Positions 1-9,548 of a DNA stretch of 64,000 nucleotides are shown here, in pieces. The notes beneath the pieces are model-generated. The model had not been told where the DNA came from and made no database searches. It saw only the letters and a list, made by a program, of their open reading frames with translations. Both the position numbers and the translations under genes were made by a program. Numbering within the stretch: the stretch's first letter is position 1; each line of letters starts with the position of its first letter. Source of the stretch: Bizionia sp. M204 (GTDB lineage: Bacteria; Bacteroidota; Bacteroidia; Flavobacteriales; Flavobacteriaceae). Location of the stretch: assembly GCF_023205095.1 (NCBI RefSeq), contig NZ_CP046242.1:1043001-1107000 (forward strand). The letters run 5' to 3'.

Positions 1-1
1 A

Positions 2-787
2 ACCATGCCAGGAACCATCAAGCAATTGGTTCAAAATTATATGTCCAAAAAAGTGGTGCATATAGAAGCTGATATGGCAACGGTTGGTCATCAAGGAATC
101 GATCATCAATATGTGGTGGTGGAACCCATTGAAAAACTGGAAGTTTTACTACATTTTTTGAATTCAAAAGAAGGCGAACGCGGAATTATATTTTGCAAAA
201 CCAAAGCTGCTGTAAATAAACTGGCCAAAAAACTAGCCATTAATAAATTTTCATCTGGGGCTATTCATGGGAGTTTAACCCAGGGAATTCGCGACCGGAT
301 TATGGGTCAATTTAGAGAAGGCCATATTGATATTTTAGTGGCAACCGATTTGGCTGCTCGTGGTATTGACGTGAAAGAAGTAGCTTATGTGGTAAATTAT
401 CATTTACCAGACACCTATGATGCTTATGTGCATAGAAGTGGACGAACGGCTAGGGCAGGAGCCACAGGACTTTCATTAAGTGTGATACAAAAAGATGAAA
501 TAGAAGACATTCCAGAGTTCGAAAATGAATTAGGGATCACTTTTCATGAATTTAAAAAAGCAGACGCCCAAAGTATTGAAGAAAATAACGGATTAATTTG
601 GGCAAAGAAAATTTTTAAAACCAAACCGAATCGGGAGGTATCTGAAGATTTTAAAGCCAAGATCAAAACCATCTTTCATCATCTAACCAAAGAGGAATTG
701 GTCGATAAAATATTGGCAAATTATTTATCGGAATCGGGTGCCGAAAATATGAAAGTAGAAACACCAAAAAAGTCGAAAAAGAAATAG
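2..787 (+). CDS. DEAD-box RNA helicase, C-terminal part (5' end outside window)
   Basis: This is the C-terminal RecA-like domain and tail of an ATP-dependent RNA helicase that remodels RNA in ribosome assembly or mRNA turnover. The frame is open to the window edge (codon at base 2), so the ATG at 5 is an internal Met and the ATPase domain with the DEAD motif lies to the left. Seen here are motif IV-like GIIFCKTK, motif V ATDLAARGID and motif VI HRSGRTARAG, followed by a roughly 100-residue extension ending in a Lys-rich tail (TPKKSKKK). That layout fits the CsdA/CshA-type helicases of Bacteroidota. The exact subfamily cannot be assigned without the N-terminal half. Confidence 0.9.
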   Translation, partial: TMPGTIKQLVQNYMSKKVVHIEADMATVGHQGIDHQYVVVEPIEKLEVLLHFLNSKEGERGIIFCKTKAAVNKLAKKLAINKFSSGAIHGSLTQGIRDRIMGQFREGHIDILVATDLAARGIDVKEVAYVVNYHLPDTYDAYVHRSGRTARAGATGLSLSVIQKDEIEDIPEFENELGITFHEFKKADAQSIEENNGLIWAKKIFKTKPNREVSEDFKAKIKTIFHHLTKEELVDKILANYLSESGAENMKVETPKKSKKK

Positions 788-954
788 TTATTTGCTTGTA
801 TAGCTATTCAAAATATAATTTACAATACACTATTTAACTTATTTTTTCAACTCAAATATTCCATTTTTTGATATTTTAAAACATAGATAATATAACAATG
901 TTTATATAAATGCAAAATCGGCCTACCGAAAATTTATCGTAAAATCTGAAATAT

Positions 955-1125
955 AAACACCGTGAAATTTTAGGCTGTTTGAGCAAGAAAAATTTTTGAA
1001 CCGAGGAATGTTTTTAATGCGAGTTCCTAAAATTTAGGTGTCGAATGATAAATTTAGATATAGATTCGTAAGCCTAGACTTTTTTGTTTCTTTTTTTCTC
1101 AATGAAAAAAAGAATAAAAGATTAG
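955..1125. repeat. Degenerate dispersed intergenic element (copy 1)
   Basis: The gap 788-1149 holds no supported gene. Its right half has imperfect inverted stretches (GTGAAATTTTAGG near 962, CCTAAAATTTAGGTG near 1026), then a module in which AAGCCTAGAC precedes TTTTTTGTTTCTTTTTTTCTC and a partly complementary AATGAAAAAAAGAATAAAA. A similar layout (GCCTTGATTATTTGGTTCTTTTGTATCAAGACAAAAGAA) occurs near 17354-17392. I recall elements of this kind being scattered through flavobacterial intergenic regions, but this is memory and not a search. It may also end transcription from either flank. Confidence 0.35.
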
Positions 1126-1149
1126 GGAAGCTTAATGATAAGTATTTAT

Positions 1150-1896
1150 CTAATTGACAATTAGGGGCTCCAACGTTTCCCAAACGGTATTCGCAACAAT
1201 CTTATGACCCTCCACATTTGGGTGAATCCCATCATTCTGATTGAGAGAAGCAATACCACCAACATCTTTCAAAATAAAAGGAATAAAGGCAATGTTATTT
1301 TGTTCAGCAACATCAATAAAAAGCTGTTTAAATTCCGTGGTATAGTCTTGTCCCATATTGGGCGGTAACTGCATGCCAGCCAAAATAATAGTGGTTTCTG
1401 GACTTTGTGCTTTAACCACATCTATAATGGCTTGTAAATTAGATTTCGTTTCGGTCAGAGCCACCCCTCGTAACCCATCATTTGCACCTAATTCTAATAG
1501 AAAAATAGAGGGCTTTTGTTTAATTACCCAATCAATTCGGCCTCTTCCACCTGCGGTGGTTTCACCACTTACACCAGAATTAATGACGGTATAATCTAAA
1601 TTTAAAGAGTCAATACGTTGTTGTAAAACAGCTGTGTATCCATCATTTACATCATCTAAACCGTAACCTGCCGTAATACTATCACCAAAACACAAAATGG
1701 TTTTAGTGGTACTTTTAGGTTCTGGTGTGGTTTCGGATTGTTCAACCGTTTGTTGCATTTTAGGCGTGTTTCCAGTTTTAGCGTCACCACAGGAAACCAC
1801 CAAAAGCGCCAAAATAAAATAACAAAACTTTATGAGTTTATAAGGGCTTGAGGTTGGCAGAACTGAATTCAATTGAGTATTTTGGGCATTGGACAT
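1150..1896 (-). CDS. TesA-like GDSL/SGNH arylesterase lipoprotein
   Basis: Likely hydrolyses acyl esters or thioesters outside the cytoplasm. SGNH blocks are visible: GDSITAGYG (block I Ser) around residues 72-80, a Gly-containing SGVSGETT block, GANDG (block III Asn) and DGIHPN (block V Asp/His) near the C-terminus. The hydrophobic stretch FCYFILALLVVSCG ends in a lipobox-like Cys, so a lipoprotein is likely. About 20 residues precede the hydrophobic stretch, so the start could be slightly too far upstream, though no alternative ATG is present. It diverges with only 27 bp from the ABC genes to its right, the same arrangement as tesA-ybbA-ybbP in E. coli. Confidence 0.85.
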   Translation of the reverse strand: MSNAQNTQLNSVLPTSSPYKLIKFCYFILALLVVSCGDAKTGNTPKMQQTVEQSETTPEPKSTTKTILCFGDSITAGYGLDDVNDGYTAVLQQRIDSLNLDYTVINSGVSGETTAGGRGRIDWVIKQKPSIFLLELGANDGLRGVALTETKSNLQAIIDVVKAQSPETTIILAGMQLPPNMGQDYTTEFKQLFIDVAEQNNIAFIPFILKDVGGIASLNQNDGIHPNVEGHKIVANTVWETLEPLIVN

Positions 1897-1923
1897 GAGT
1901 CGCTATTTTAATTAAAAATTTAT

Positions 1924-2610
1924 ATGTCAAAGATATTAAAGATTACTGGTTTAGAAAAGACATATACCAGTGGTAACAAACAATTAACGGTCTTACATGA
2001 TATCTCTTTTGAAGTTGAAAAAGGACAAACCTTTTCAATCGTTGGACCTTCAGGAAGTGGAAAAACCACTTTGCTTGGCATTTGTGCTGGTTTAGACCAA
2101 CCAAATGCTGGAACTGTGGAATTATGTGGGCAGGATTTAAGTAGCCTAAATGAAGATGAACGCGCCCAATTACGAAATAAGGAGGTTGGATTTATTTTTC
2201 AGAATTTCCAATTACTACCAACACTTACAGCTCTTGAAAACGTGAGCGTACCTTTGGAGTTGCAAGGATCAAAAGAAGCAACTACAAAAAGTATGACTTT
2301 ATTGGAAAAAGTAGGTTTAGGAGATCGTGTTCATCATTACCCGTCACAATTGTCTGGAGGCGAACAGCAACGTGTCGCTTTGGCGCGCGCTTTTGCAAAT
2401 TCACCTTCTATTTTGTTTGCTGATGAACCTACGGGGAATTTAGATGACGAAACGGGAGAAAAAGTCATTCAGTTGTTGCTGGATTTAAACAAAGAAAACG
2501 GAACGACTTTGGTCATAATTTCGCATGACTTGGAATTAGCCAATCGAACCCAACAAATTCTACGCCTTAAAGGTGGAAAAATAGTAACCAATCAATTGAC
2601 TACGGCATAG
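1924..2610 (+). CDS. ABC transporter ATP-binding protein, YbbA/LolD type
   Basis: ATPase of a MacB/LolD-class ABC transporter that works with the FtsX-type permease encoded next. Walker [10 protein letters not shown] lies at residues 41-49, the signature LSGGEQQR at 143-150 and Walker B ILFADEP at 163-169; the D-loop and switch His (IISHD) follow. Length (228 residues) is normal. The stop TAG shares its last base with the GTG start of the permease, which indicates translational coupling. The family extracts or pushes envelope substrates mechanically; the substrate of YbbAP in particular is not established. Confidence 0.9.
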   Translation: MSKILKITGLEKTYTSGNKQLTVLHDISFEVEKGQTFSIVGPSGSGKTTLLGICAGLDQPNAGTVELCGQDLSSLNEDERAQLRNKEVGFIFQNFQLLPTLTALENVSVPLELQGSKEATTKSMTLLEKVGLGDRVHHYPSQLSGGEQQRVALARAFANSPSILFADEPTGNLDDETGEKVIQLLLDLNKENGTTLVIISHDLELANRTQQILRLKGGKIVTNQLTTA

Positions 2611-5156
2611 TGAATAACTCCAAATTTAACTCAAAATTACAAGTAGCATGGCTTTTTAAAATGGCTTGGCGCGACGCTAAAGCTAGCAAAGTACGCTTGC
2701 TATTATTTATGGCATCCATTATTTTGGGTATTGCTGCCGTTGTGTCCATTCAATTGTTTAGCACCAACTTAAAGGACAATATCCAAAGCCAGTCTAAAAC
2801 CTTAATGGGAGCCGATTTTATTATCGATTCCAGACAAGTACCTACAGAGCGCGCAAAAACCATTATCGATTCCTTGAAACCAGATGCATCAGAGGTTAAT
2901 TTTGTCTCTATGATTGCTTTTCCCAAAAATGGCGGTTCCAAATTAGTAAAGGTTCGGGGCATGCAAGGCGATTTCCCTTTTTATGGTAAAATAAAATCAG
3001 AACCAGCTACGGCTGCCAGTGTGTATCAAGAATCAGGTGGTGCTTTGGTAGATGCCACCCTGTTATTACAATTCAATATAAAGCCAGGTGATTCTATTAA
3101 GATTGGTGAGTTAACACTGCCCATTGCTGGCGCATTAAAATCCATTCCAGGAGGTTCAGCTATTGCCAGTTCGGTTGCACCACCAGTGGTGATTCCGTAT
3201 CGTTTTGTTGAAGCTACGCAATTACTACAGTTTGGAAGTCGGAAGGAATATCAATATTATTATAAAGCATCAGATACGCTCAATTTAAAACGACTTGAAA
3301 ATAAATTAGAACCTATTTTAGATTTAGAAAATGCGGACATCAAATCGCATACAAGTAGCACAGAGCGTTTGGGTAGGCGCTATGATAATGTAGGGAAATT
3401 TTTGAATTTGGCCGCTTTTATAGCTTTGCTTTTAGGTTGTATAGGAATTGCCAGTTCGGTCCATATTTATATCAAAGAGAAATTAAAAGCCATAGCCATT
3501 TTAAAATGTATGGGGGCTTCTAGGCTTCAAAGTTTTTTAATTTTCCTTATTCAAATTGCTGGCATTGGAATTATCGGTGGATTAATTGGCTCTATAATTG
3601 GTGCGGCGTTGCAAACCGTTTTCCCCTATCTTTTAAAAGACTTTTTACCCTTCACCTTGGAAATATCCATTTCGGTACAGCCTATTTTAATTGGTGTGTT
3701 TTTGGGTTTATTTATGTCGGTATTATTTGCATTATTGCCATTATTGCGTACGTGGTATGTGTCGCCTTTGGATGTACTGCGTGTGGATGAAAATGCATCA
3801 CAAGAACCACGAAAAATTCGATTTTTAGTATTTGGAGCTATTCTAGTGTTCCTGTTTTTATTTTCACTTTGGTTGATTAAAGATGCACTTTATGCAGCCG
3901 GTTTTGTGGTTGCAACCGTTTTTACTTTTACCATGTTAGCCTTGGTAGCATTAGGTTTTATTAAAACCATAAAACAGTTTTTTCCAAAACACTGGAGTTT
4001 TACAGCACGCCAAAGCTTACTTAATTTATTCAGACCCAATAATCAAACCGTGGTATTGGTGGTGGCTATTGGTTTGGGTACGTTTTTAATTAGCACCTTA
4101 TATTTCACGAAGGATATTCTGTTGGCAAAAACAGAAGTCGGACAAGCCTCTGAAAATGCCAATATCATCATTTTAGATGTGCAGCGCGATCAGCGTGAAG
4201 CCGTTTCACAAAACATTACGGACAAAAATTTGACAGTACTAAATAATTTAGCGTTGGTAACTATGCGCATGCATAGTATTAAGGGCCGGTTGGTAAATGA
4301 CATTCGTCAAGACAGTACGCGGCAAATGCGAGGTTGGATTTTAAACCATGAATTTAGAACCACCTATCGCGATTCCCTAATAGCATCAGAAGAATTGTTG
4401 GAAGGCGAGTGGACACCACAATTAAAACCGGGTGACCCTATAGTCATGTCCATTTCTGATAATCTGGCATCCGATGCCAAACTGTCTGTTGGTGATGCCG
4501 TTGTATTCAACGTTCAAGGTGTTTTAATGGAAACAACCGTAGGCAGTATCCGAAAAGTCGATTGGTCTCAAATGCAACTCAATTTTTCCATCGTATTTCC
4601 GGCAGGTGTTTTAGAACAAGCGCCACAATTTAATGTATTCACAACCAATGTGCCAGACGAAACGAGTTCCGCAGCACTACAACAGGATTTAGTGGCTAAA
4701 TTCCCGAATGTATCCATAATTGATTTACGCCAGATTTATACCGTTATAGAAGATATTTTAGATAAAGTTTCATGGATTATTAACTTCATGGCATTTTTCA
4801 GTATTCTTACGGGAATCATTGTATTGATTGGCTCCGTTAGAACCAGTAAATACCAACGTATTAAGGAAAGTGTCTTACTCCGAACGCTTGGCGCTAAAAA
4901 CAAACAAATTCTGCAAATCACGGCTTTCGAATATGTCTTTTTAGGACTTTTAGGAAGTTTGGTAGGAATTATTTTGGCACTAGTCAGCAGTTTGTGTTTA
5001 GCCATTTTTGTTTTTAAAGAACCCTTTGTGCCATCAATAATTCCGTTTTTGGTGTTTTTGCCAGGTATAACCTTATTGGTTTTAGGCATTGGCTTAAGCA
5101 ATATTCAAACAGTTTTACGAAGTTCGCCTTTAGAAGTCTTACGACGGGAAGGGTAG
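2610..5156 (+). CDS. FtsX-like ABC permease, YbbP type
   Basis: Large inner-membrane permease partner of the upstream ATPase. There is an N-terminal membrane anchor (LLLFMASIILGIAAVVSIQLF), a periplasmic domain to about residue 255, a first FtsX block (three segments around 260-390), a central pair of membrane helices near 400-460, then a second periplasmic domain and a C-terminal FtsX block ending with SPLEVLRREG, a typical coupling tail. The two-FtsX-block layout and 848 residues match YbbP. GTG is the start codon and overlaps the previous stop by one base. Nothing looks damaged. Confidence 0.9.
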   Translation: MNNSKFNSKLQVAWLFKMAWRDAKASKVRLLLFMASIILGIAAVVSIQLFSTNLKDNIQSQSKTLMGADFIIDSRQVPTERAKTIIDSLKPDASEVNFVSMIAFPKNGGSKLVKVRGMQGDFPFYGKIKSEPATAASVYQESGGALVDATLLLQFNIKPGDSIKIGELTLPIAGALKSIPGGSAIASSVAPPVVIPYRFVEATQLLQFGSRKEYQYYYKASDTLNLKRLENKLEPILDLENADIKSHTSSTERLGRRYDNVGKFLNLAAFIALLLGCIGIASSVHIYIKEKLKAIAILKCMGASRLQSFLIFLIQIAGIGIIGGLIGSIIGAALQTVFPYLLKDFLPFTLEISISVQPILIGVFLGLFMSVLFALLPLLRTWYVSPLDVLRVDENASQEPRKIRFLVFGAILVFLFLFSLWLIKDALYAAGFVVATVFTFTMLALVALGFIKTIKQFFPKHWSFTARQSLLNLFRPNNQTVVLVVAIGLGTFLISTLYFTKDILLAKTEVGQASENANIIILDVQRDQREAVSQNITDKNLTVLNNLALVTMRMHSIKGRLVNDIRQDSTRQMRGWILNHEFRTTYRDSLIASEELLEGEWTPQLKPGDPIVMSISDNLASDAKLSVGDAVVFNVQGVLMETTVGSIRKVDWSQMQLNFSIVFPAGVLEQAPQFNVFTTNVPDETSSAALQQDLVAKFPNVSIIDLRQIYTVIEDILDKVSWIINFMAFFSILTGIIVLIGSVRTSKYQRIKESVLLRTLGAKNKQILQITAFEYVFLGLLGSLVGIILALVSSLCLAIFVFKEPFVPSIIPFLVFLPGITLLVLGIGLSNIQTVLRSSPLEVLRREG

Positions 5157-5173
5157 ACTTCATAATTTGCTAT

Positions 5174-5181
5174 TAATTTTG
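5174..5181 (+). promoter_or_regulatory. -7 element TAATTTTG before the 60-residue membrane protein
   Basis: An exact match to the Bacteroidota -7 consensus TAnnTTTG lies 31 bp before the ATG at 5213. No TTG at the proper -33 distance was found, so the promoter is only half supported. Confidence 0.35.
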
Positions 5182-5212
5182 TAACTTATCATTATAATTC
5201 AATTTAAAAAAC

Positions 5213-5395
5213 ATGCTAAATATATTGTCATTACGTTTTCAAATTCCCACACAATCTCAAAACCCAGGAGACAGTGGTACTATTGATTTATCACAACCCT
5301 TTGATTTAATTGTGTATATCATCTTACCTATCTTTTTCATAATCATTTACTTTTTATGGAAACGGATGAAAAAACAGGATAAGAATAAACAATAA
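5213..5395 (+). CDS. Small single-pass membrane protein (60 aa)
   Basis: The protein has a polar N-terminal half (NPGDSGTIDLSQPFD), one strong membrane helix (IVYIILPIFFIIIYFLW) and a basic tail (KRMKKQDKNKQ), which predicts the tail in the cytoplasm. It stands alone between the YbbAP operon and an AhpC/TSA-like gene and has a -7 promoter element 31 bp upstream. I recall similar short proteins being common in Flavobacteriaceae, sometimes with misleading names such as adenylosuccinate synthetase; no enzyme domain fits in this length. Function unknown. Confidence 0.7.
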   Translation: MLNILSLRFQIPTQSQNPGDSGTIDLSQPFDLIVYIILPIFFIIIYFLWKRMKKQDKNKQ

Positions 5396-5544
5396 AGAAT
5401 AACATATTAGGCCATCTCAATCAAGGGTATTCTCAACTTCAGCAATAATCTTTGACACCAATCCCGGTAAAGATTTATGCAATTCAGTTAAAACAAATCA
5501 ACAGCAATCCATATATTATTGTGAATAATTAAAAAGATAAAACA

Positions 5545-6051
5545 ATGATAAAACCAAGAGAAAAAACACCGGATTTGCATATTAGTTTAGTCAACAATAC
5601 CACATGGAAATTAAGCGAGCAAGCGCCAGAAAATTTCACCATGATACTATTTTATAGAGGGAAACACTGCCCAGTGTGCAAATCCCAATTGGAAGAACTT
5701 CAAAAAAAAGAGAGTAAATTTACCGACCGAGGTGTAAACTTCATAGCCATTAGTTCAGACACACAAGAAGTTGCCAAAGAAACCTATAACGATTGGGATA
5801 TAGCCGACATACCATTGGGTTATGGACTTCCTATAGAGGAAGCAAGAAAATGGGGATTATTTATATCAAAAGGTATTAAAAAAGAACCTGAACACTTTAC
5901 AGAACCGGGTATTTTTATAATAACACCGGATCAAACTTTATATTGGGTGTCCATCCAATCCATGCCGTTTGGCAGACCAAGTTTTAACGACATATTAGGC
6001 GGAATAGACTATATTTTAAAAGAAGGCTACCCAGCCAGAGGAGAAGCTTAA
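5545..6051 (+). CDS. AhpC/TSA-family peroxiredoxin-like protein
   Basis: Thioredoxin-fold protein of 168 residues. A CPVC motif follows the ILFYRGKHCPVC strand at about residues 38-45, with downstream elements typical of the AhpC/TSA family (ISSDTQEVAKETYNDW and a PGIFIITPDQTLYW strand). The first Cys of CPVC sits where the peroxidatic Cys is found in PrxQ/AhpE-like proteins, so a thiol peroxidase or thiol oxidoreductase role is likely. No signal peptide is visible, so it should be cytoplasmic. It appears monocistronic. Confidence 0.8.
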   Translation: MIKPREKTPDLHISLVNNTTWKLSEQAPENFTMILFYRGKHCPVCKSQLEELQKKESKFTDRGVNFIAISSDTQEVAKETYNDWDIADIPLGYGLPIEEARKWGLFISKGIKKEPEHFTEPGIFIITPDQTLYWVSIQSMPFGRPSFNDILGGIDYILKEGYPARGEA

Positions 6052-6104
6052 TACACAGTTTATGGTTGTCCCATAAATAGAAGACAAAACGAATACTAAA
6101 TATA

Positions 6105-6141
6105 AAACCCATAAAAGCAGCATAACTGTTTTTATGGGTTT
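6105..6141. terminator. Hairpin downstream of the AhpC/TSA-like gene
   Basis: A 12-bp perfect inverted repeat (AAACCCATAAAA at 6105-6116, TTTTATGGGTTT at 6130-6141) encloses a 13-base loop 54 bp after the stop. The following tract is A-rich with few T, so it is a weak intrinsic terminator at best. The rest of the gap 6052-6429 shows no supported gene. Confidence 0.5.
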
Positions 6142-6429
6142 AAAAATAAGAAAGGTTTGGTTTATAGTAATAGGTGTATCCTTACAACCCGTTTTATGAT
6201 CTTTAGGAAAATCGGTCAAATAGAGAGGCAGAACGGAATTCCAAAGTTCAGCGCAGATTATATCAAGAAAACACCAACCACATCTGGTTAATTAACCAGC
6301 ACATCAGGAGTCCCCATTTAAATATTCAGAAAAATGAAATATTGATATACCACCAAAACAAATAGCAAAAAGTCACTAAAATTCCATTATCTTTAGCATA
6401 AACTAAACAAGCCCAAAACCCATTAAAAC

Positions 6430-7359
6430 ATGAAGTATCTCCAATTCCTATCTTGCTTATTTATCTTATTTGCATGCAGTTGCAATGAGGTTAACCCAAA
6501 AGGAGAAAAAGAGATCCGTGCCTTTGTTAAGCAGTGGAACGAAGCCCATACACAATTAAAGTCGCCTTATCTTGATAAGTACTATATGGCAGTCGTAACC
6601 TATTACGGCAAAGAGCGTACCCGAACCCAAGTACAAGAAAGTAAAAACAGCTTATTTCAACAATTTCCAGATTATACACAACGAGCTTTAAATGACGAAA
6701 TGGTCATTACAAAAGAGGCGGCCAACTATTTAGTAACCTTTACCAAACAAGTTTCCTACAGCGGGATTGAAGCCCAGTACACCTCATTTTTGTCAGTGAT
6801 GTATAAAAATGGTGAGTTCAAAATATTACGCGAAAATATTGCTGAAAATACCCACGATTTAGATACGCGTATTTTCCCAAGTTCCTTGGATAATAAAGTA
6901 ATCCAATCTAAAACAAGAAAGCTGTATGGCGATTTTAACGGCGATGGACTTTCAGATTATGCAACGGTTATTTCGCCGGAAATAATTACCTCAAGTAGTC
7001 CAGTAGAATGCGAAGGCGGCTGCAATAGTGTCATTATGTTTAGCCATAAGGATTTAAACCCTATTACCATCCAAGGTGCTTACAAATCGCAATTAGAAAA
7101 TCTTAAGGATTTGAATAATGATGAAGCAGACGAAATTGGTTTCTGGGATATTAAACCAACCTCCAAAACCCTATATGTTTATGATGCTACCAATAGCAGG
7201 TTACTTACCGAACCAGTTGTAATTAATACTACCGTACACAAAAACCTGAAATTGATTGATGTTTTTAAGAAAACTGGACCCAATAAAATTACCGTAACAC
7301 ATAGTGCACAGGATAATGGAAAATGGATTTTAAAAACGGAAGTTATTATATTGGATTAA
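6430..7359 (+). CDS. Lipoprotein with FG-GAP-like segment, function unknown
   Basis: The N-terminus is a lipoprotein signal (LSCLFILFACSCNE, lipobox Cys around residue 18). The first half (about 25-140) is a mixed alpha/beta region without a family I can name. The second half contains YGDFNGDGLSDYATVIS near residues 166-182 and DLNNDEADEIGFWD near 227-240, the calcium-binding Asp/Asn/Gly pattern of FG-GAP/VCBS-type repeats. Envelope location is inferred. It is convergent with the LytTR regulator on the other strand and has no obvious operon partner. Confidence 0.75.
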   Translation: MKYLQFLSCLFILFACSCNEVNPKGEKEIRAFVKQWNEAHTQLKSPYLDKYYMAVVTYYGKERTRTQVQESKNSLFQQFPDYTQRALNDEMVITKEAANYLVTFTKQVSYSGIEAQYTSFLSVMYKNGEFKILRENIAENTHDLDTRIFPSSLDNKVIQSKTRKLYGDFNGDGLSDYATVISPEIITSSSPVECEGGCNSVIMFSHKDLNPITIQGAYKSQLENLKDLNNDEADEIGFWDIKPTSKTLYVYDATNSRLLTEPVVINTTVHKNLKLIDVFKKTGPNKITVTHSAQDNGKWILKTEVIILD

Positions 7360-7498
7360 GCTAGGCGGACTTATACATTTCATGGAGTAAAGCGTCTTAT
7401 CTGGTTTTCAGCGAAAGCGAAAAACACTTTTTAAACGCTCAACTTGTGATAAATGAGTTGTAGTCTAGGAGGGAAGTACACCATGTTCAGCATGCCAA

Positions 7499-8206
7499 TT
7501 AACTGCCATATAGTTTGTTAATCTGGTTTTTGTAGGTTTGACCAATGGGTATTTTATGGTCGTTGATTACAATACGATTGCCTTCAATAAACTTAATTTT
7601 GCCAATGGAAACCAAAAACGATTTATGAACCCTTAAAAAGTTGGAAGCCTCTAGCAAGGTTTCATAATACGATATTTTCTCATGGCTTACAATCATGTCA
7701 TCTTCTAAAAACAGTTTGGTGTAGTTGCCATAAGCTTCAATGTACAACAAGTTGTCTATAGCTATTTGGTGCTGCTTTTTGTCACCTTTTACAAAGAATT
7801 GTTTAGGGCTGGTTTCAGAAATTGAAACGTCTTCACGTACCAATTTTGGGGTTTGAATAGTATTTGATACTTTATTTACAGCTGTCACCAATCGATCAAA
7901 GCTAAACGGCTTTAAAATATAATCTACAACGTTTAACTCAAACCCTTCAATGGCATGTTCCTTATAAGCTGTGGTAATAATGGTTTTGGGAGGATTTGTA
8001 AGCGTTTTTAAAAAATCGAGGCCTTTAAGTTTTGGCATATTAATATCCAAAAACATAAAATCCACAGTGTTTTCGTTTAAAAACTGCATGGCTTCCATGG
8101 CATTATAACAATGCTTTTCCAATTGTAAATGTGGTAGCATACTACAAAATTCTTCAATAATTTCATGCGCTAAAGGCTCATCATCTATAATTATGTATTT
8201 AAGCAT
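7499..8206 (-). CDS. LytTR-family response regulator
   Basis: Two-domain regulator of 235 residues. The receiver has the acidic pair DDE at 8-10, phospho-acceptor Asp54 in FLDINMPKLKG and the conserved Lys in DYILKPFSF. A LytTR DNA-binding domain follows from about residue 130, with the family pattern LYIEAYGNYTKLFLED and the RVHKSFLVSIGKI motif. Its start overlaps the end of the kinase gene by 8 bp, so the two form a translationally coupled pair. The divergent ABC/M1-peptidase genes are the nearest candidate targets, but this is inferred from position only. Confidence 0.92.
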   Translation of the reverse strand: MLKYIIIDDEPLAHEIIEEFCSMLPHLQLEKHCYNAMEAMQFLNENTVDFMFLDINMPKLKGLDFLKTLTNPPKTIITTAYKEHAIEGFELNVVDYILKPFSFDRLVTAVNKVSNTIQTPKLVREDVSISETSPKQFFVKGDKKQHQIAIDNLLYIEAYGNYTKLFLEDDMIVSHEKISYYETLLEASNFLRVHKSFLVSIGKIKFIEGNRIVINDHKIPIGQTYKNQINKLYGS

Positions 8207-9329
8207 GTTTGGAAATTTTTAAAGTGGATTTATAGATAGCACCTTCAATATAATTATTGAGTTCGTGCTTTTTGGGGTAAAGTAAGGATAATCTGCGTTT
8301 TAGGTTGGCAAGCCCAATGCCTTTAGTCTGACTCATCTCTTTGGAATCGAAATTATTTTCAATGTTAAAATAGATAGCGTTATCATCTTCATACAGGTGT
8401 ATATGAATGAATGCATTTTCTGAAAGCGTTTCAACACCATGTTTAAAGGCGTTTTCCAATAGAATGATGAATAGTAAAGGAGCTATTTGCAAATCGGGAT
8501 TGACATCATGCTTAAAGGACAGGTCCACAGATTTTTTATACCGAATTTTATGCAGCTCCATATAGTTTTTAAGGTATTCAATTTCATCACCCAGTTTTAC
8601 GGTTTCTTTTTCACCTTCGTAAATGGTATAACGCATCATATCAGATAATTTCAAGATAACATCTGGTGCTTGTTTGGAGTTTTTAATGGTTAAAGCATAC
8701 AGGTTATTCAAGGTGTTAAAGAAAAAATGGGGATTTATCTGACTGCGCAATAAGGACAATTCTGTTTTGGATTTTTCTGCTTTTAAGTTTTGAATCCATT
8801 TCCATTGTTCAAAAACCCAAACCAAGAACAACACAGGTATGGGTAAAAAGAAGATAAAAAACGGAAGCTCTTCTTTAATTTTCAAATAGGTTTCCAAATC
8901 GCCAGAAAACAATCTCAAATACAAAAAATACAAAAATAACGGCGTGTAAATAAAGGCTATTAATGTCCAGTATTTTTTAATGAATGTCGGGATTAAAACA
9001 TAGGCAAGACCAATCCAGAATCCTATTAATAAGCTAAAGGTTATGGGGTTATCTGGAACCTTCATGGAACTATCTATTACTAGCGCAATAAAAAAGAGTG
9101 CTACTAAACCTAAAACCCTAAAAACCGTTTTCTTTTTTTCCTTAAGGTAGGTATAATAATGAAAGGGCAAAGCCAGGATAATACCCCAAAATATGGCATA
9201 AAAAACAATCTCAAGGGTTTGGTTTTCTGGCAGAAGAAGGAACCCAATATAATCCAACATATAAAATATGGGAACTATAAGCAACAACCCAATAAGAAAG
9301 GCTTTGTATTTTTTTATAAACTGAAACAT
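8199..9329 (-). CDS. LytS/YehU-type sensor histidine kinase
   Basis: Membrane kinase paired with the LytTR regulator. The first 180 residues hold about six hydrophobic helices with no clear extracellular sensor domain. The His_kinase domain follows: SQINPHFFFNTLNNL carries the phospho-acceptor His, the N box is IILLENAFKHG, and the G box is GIGLANLKRRL. The ATG lies only 5 bp from a good -7 element, so the transcript may be nearly leaderless or the true start may be the Met at residue 25. Signal unknown. Confidence 0.9.
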   Translation of the reverse strand: MFQFIKKYKAFLIGLLLIVPIFYMLDYIGFLLLPENQTLEIVFYAIFWGIILALPFHYYTYLKEKKKTVFRVLGLVALFFIALVIDSSMKVPDNPITFSLLIGFWIGLAYVLIPTFIKKYWTLIAFIYTPLFLYFLYLRLFSGDLETYLKIKEELPFFIFFLPIPVLFLVWVFEQWKWIQNLKAEKSKTELSLLRSQINPHFFFNTLNNLYALTIKNSKQAPDVILKLSDMMRYTIYEGEKETVKLGDEIEYLKNYMELHKIRYKKSVDLSFKHDVNPDLQIAPLLFIILLENAFKHGVETLSENAFIHIHLYEDDNAIYFNIENNFDSKEMSQTKGIGLANLKRRLSLLYPKKHELNNYIEGAIYKSTLKISKHA

Positions 9330-9333
9330 AGGT

Positions 9334-9364
9334 CAAAAATACTTATGTTATCCCGTCTTCACAA
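9334..9364 (-). promoter_or_regulatory. Promoter of the kinase/regulator pair
   Basis: On the minus strand TTG (9364-9362), a 20-base spacer and TATTTTTG (9341-9334) match the Bacteroidota -33/-7 pattern. The predicted transcription start falls at about the annotated ATG. Confidence 0.5.
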
Positions 9365-9503
9365 CTATTTGTACCAACACCATACTTTTTAATATAAACG
9401 CGATCTTTTTTTATATGAACCCCATTTATAGGGTTTTGCATAGTGTGTAACAGCGTTATAATTTGGTTTGTCATCTATACTTTAAGAACCTAAATCAGGT
9501 CTG

Positions 9504-9511
9504 TATGTTTG
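9504..9511 (+). promoter_or_regulatory. -7 element TATGTTTG before the ABC/M1-peptidase operon
   Basis: Exact TAnnTTTG match 37 bp before the ATG at 9549. No TTG lies at the usual distance upstream. The intergenic region 9330-9548 therefore holds divergent promoters for the kinase pair and the ABC operon. Confidence 0.4.
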
Positions 9512-9548
9512 TGATAACATTTACATCCAATTAAAAAACAAACAGACA

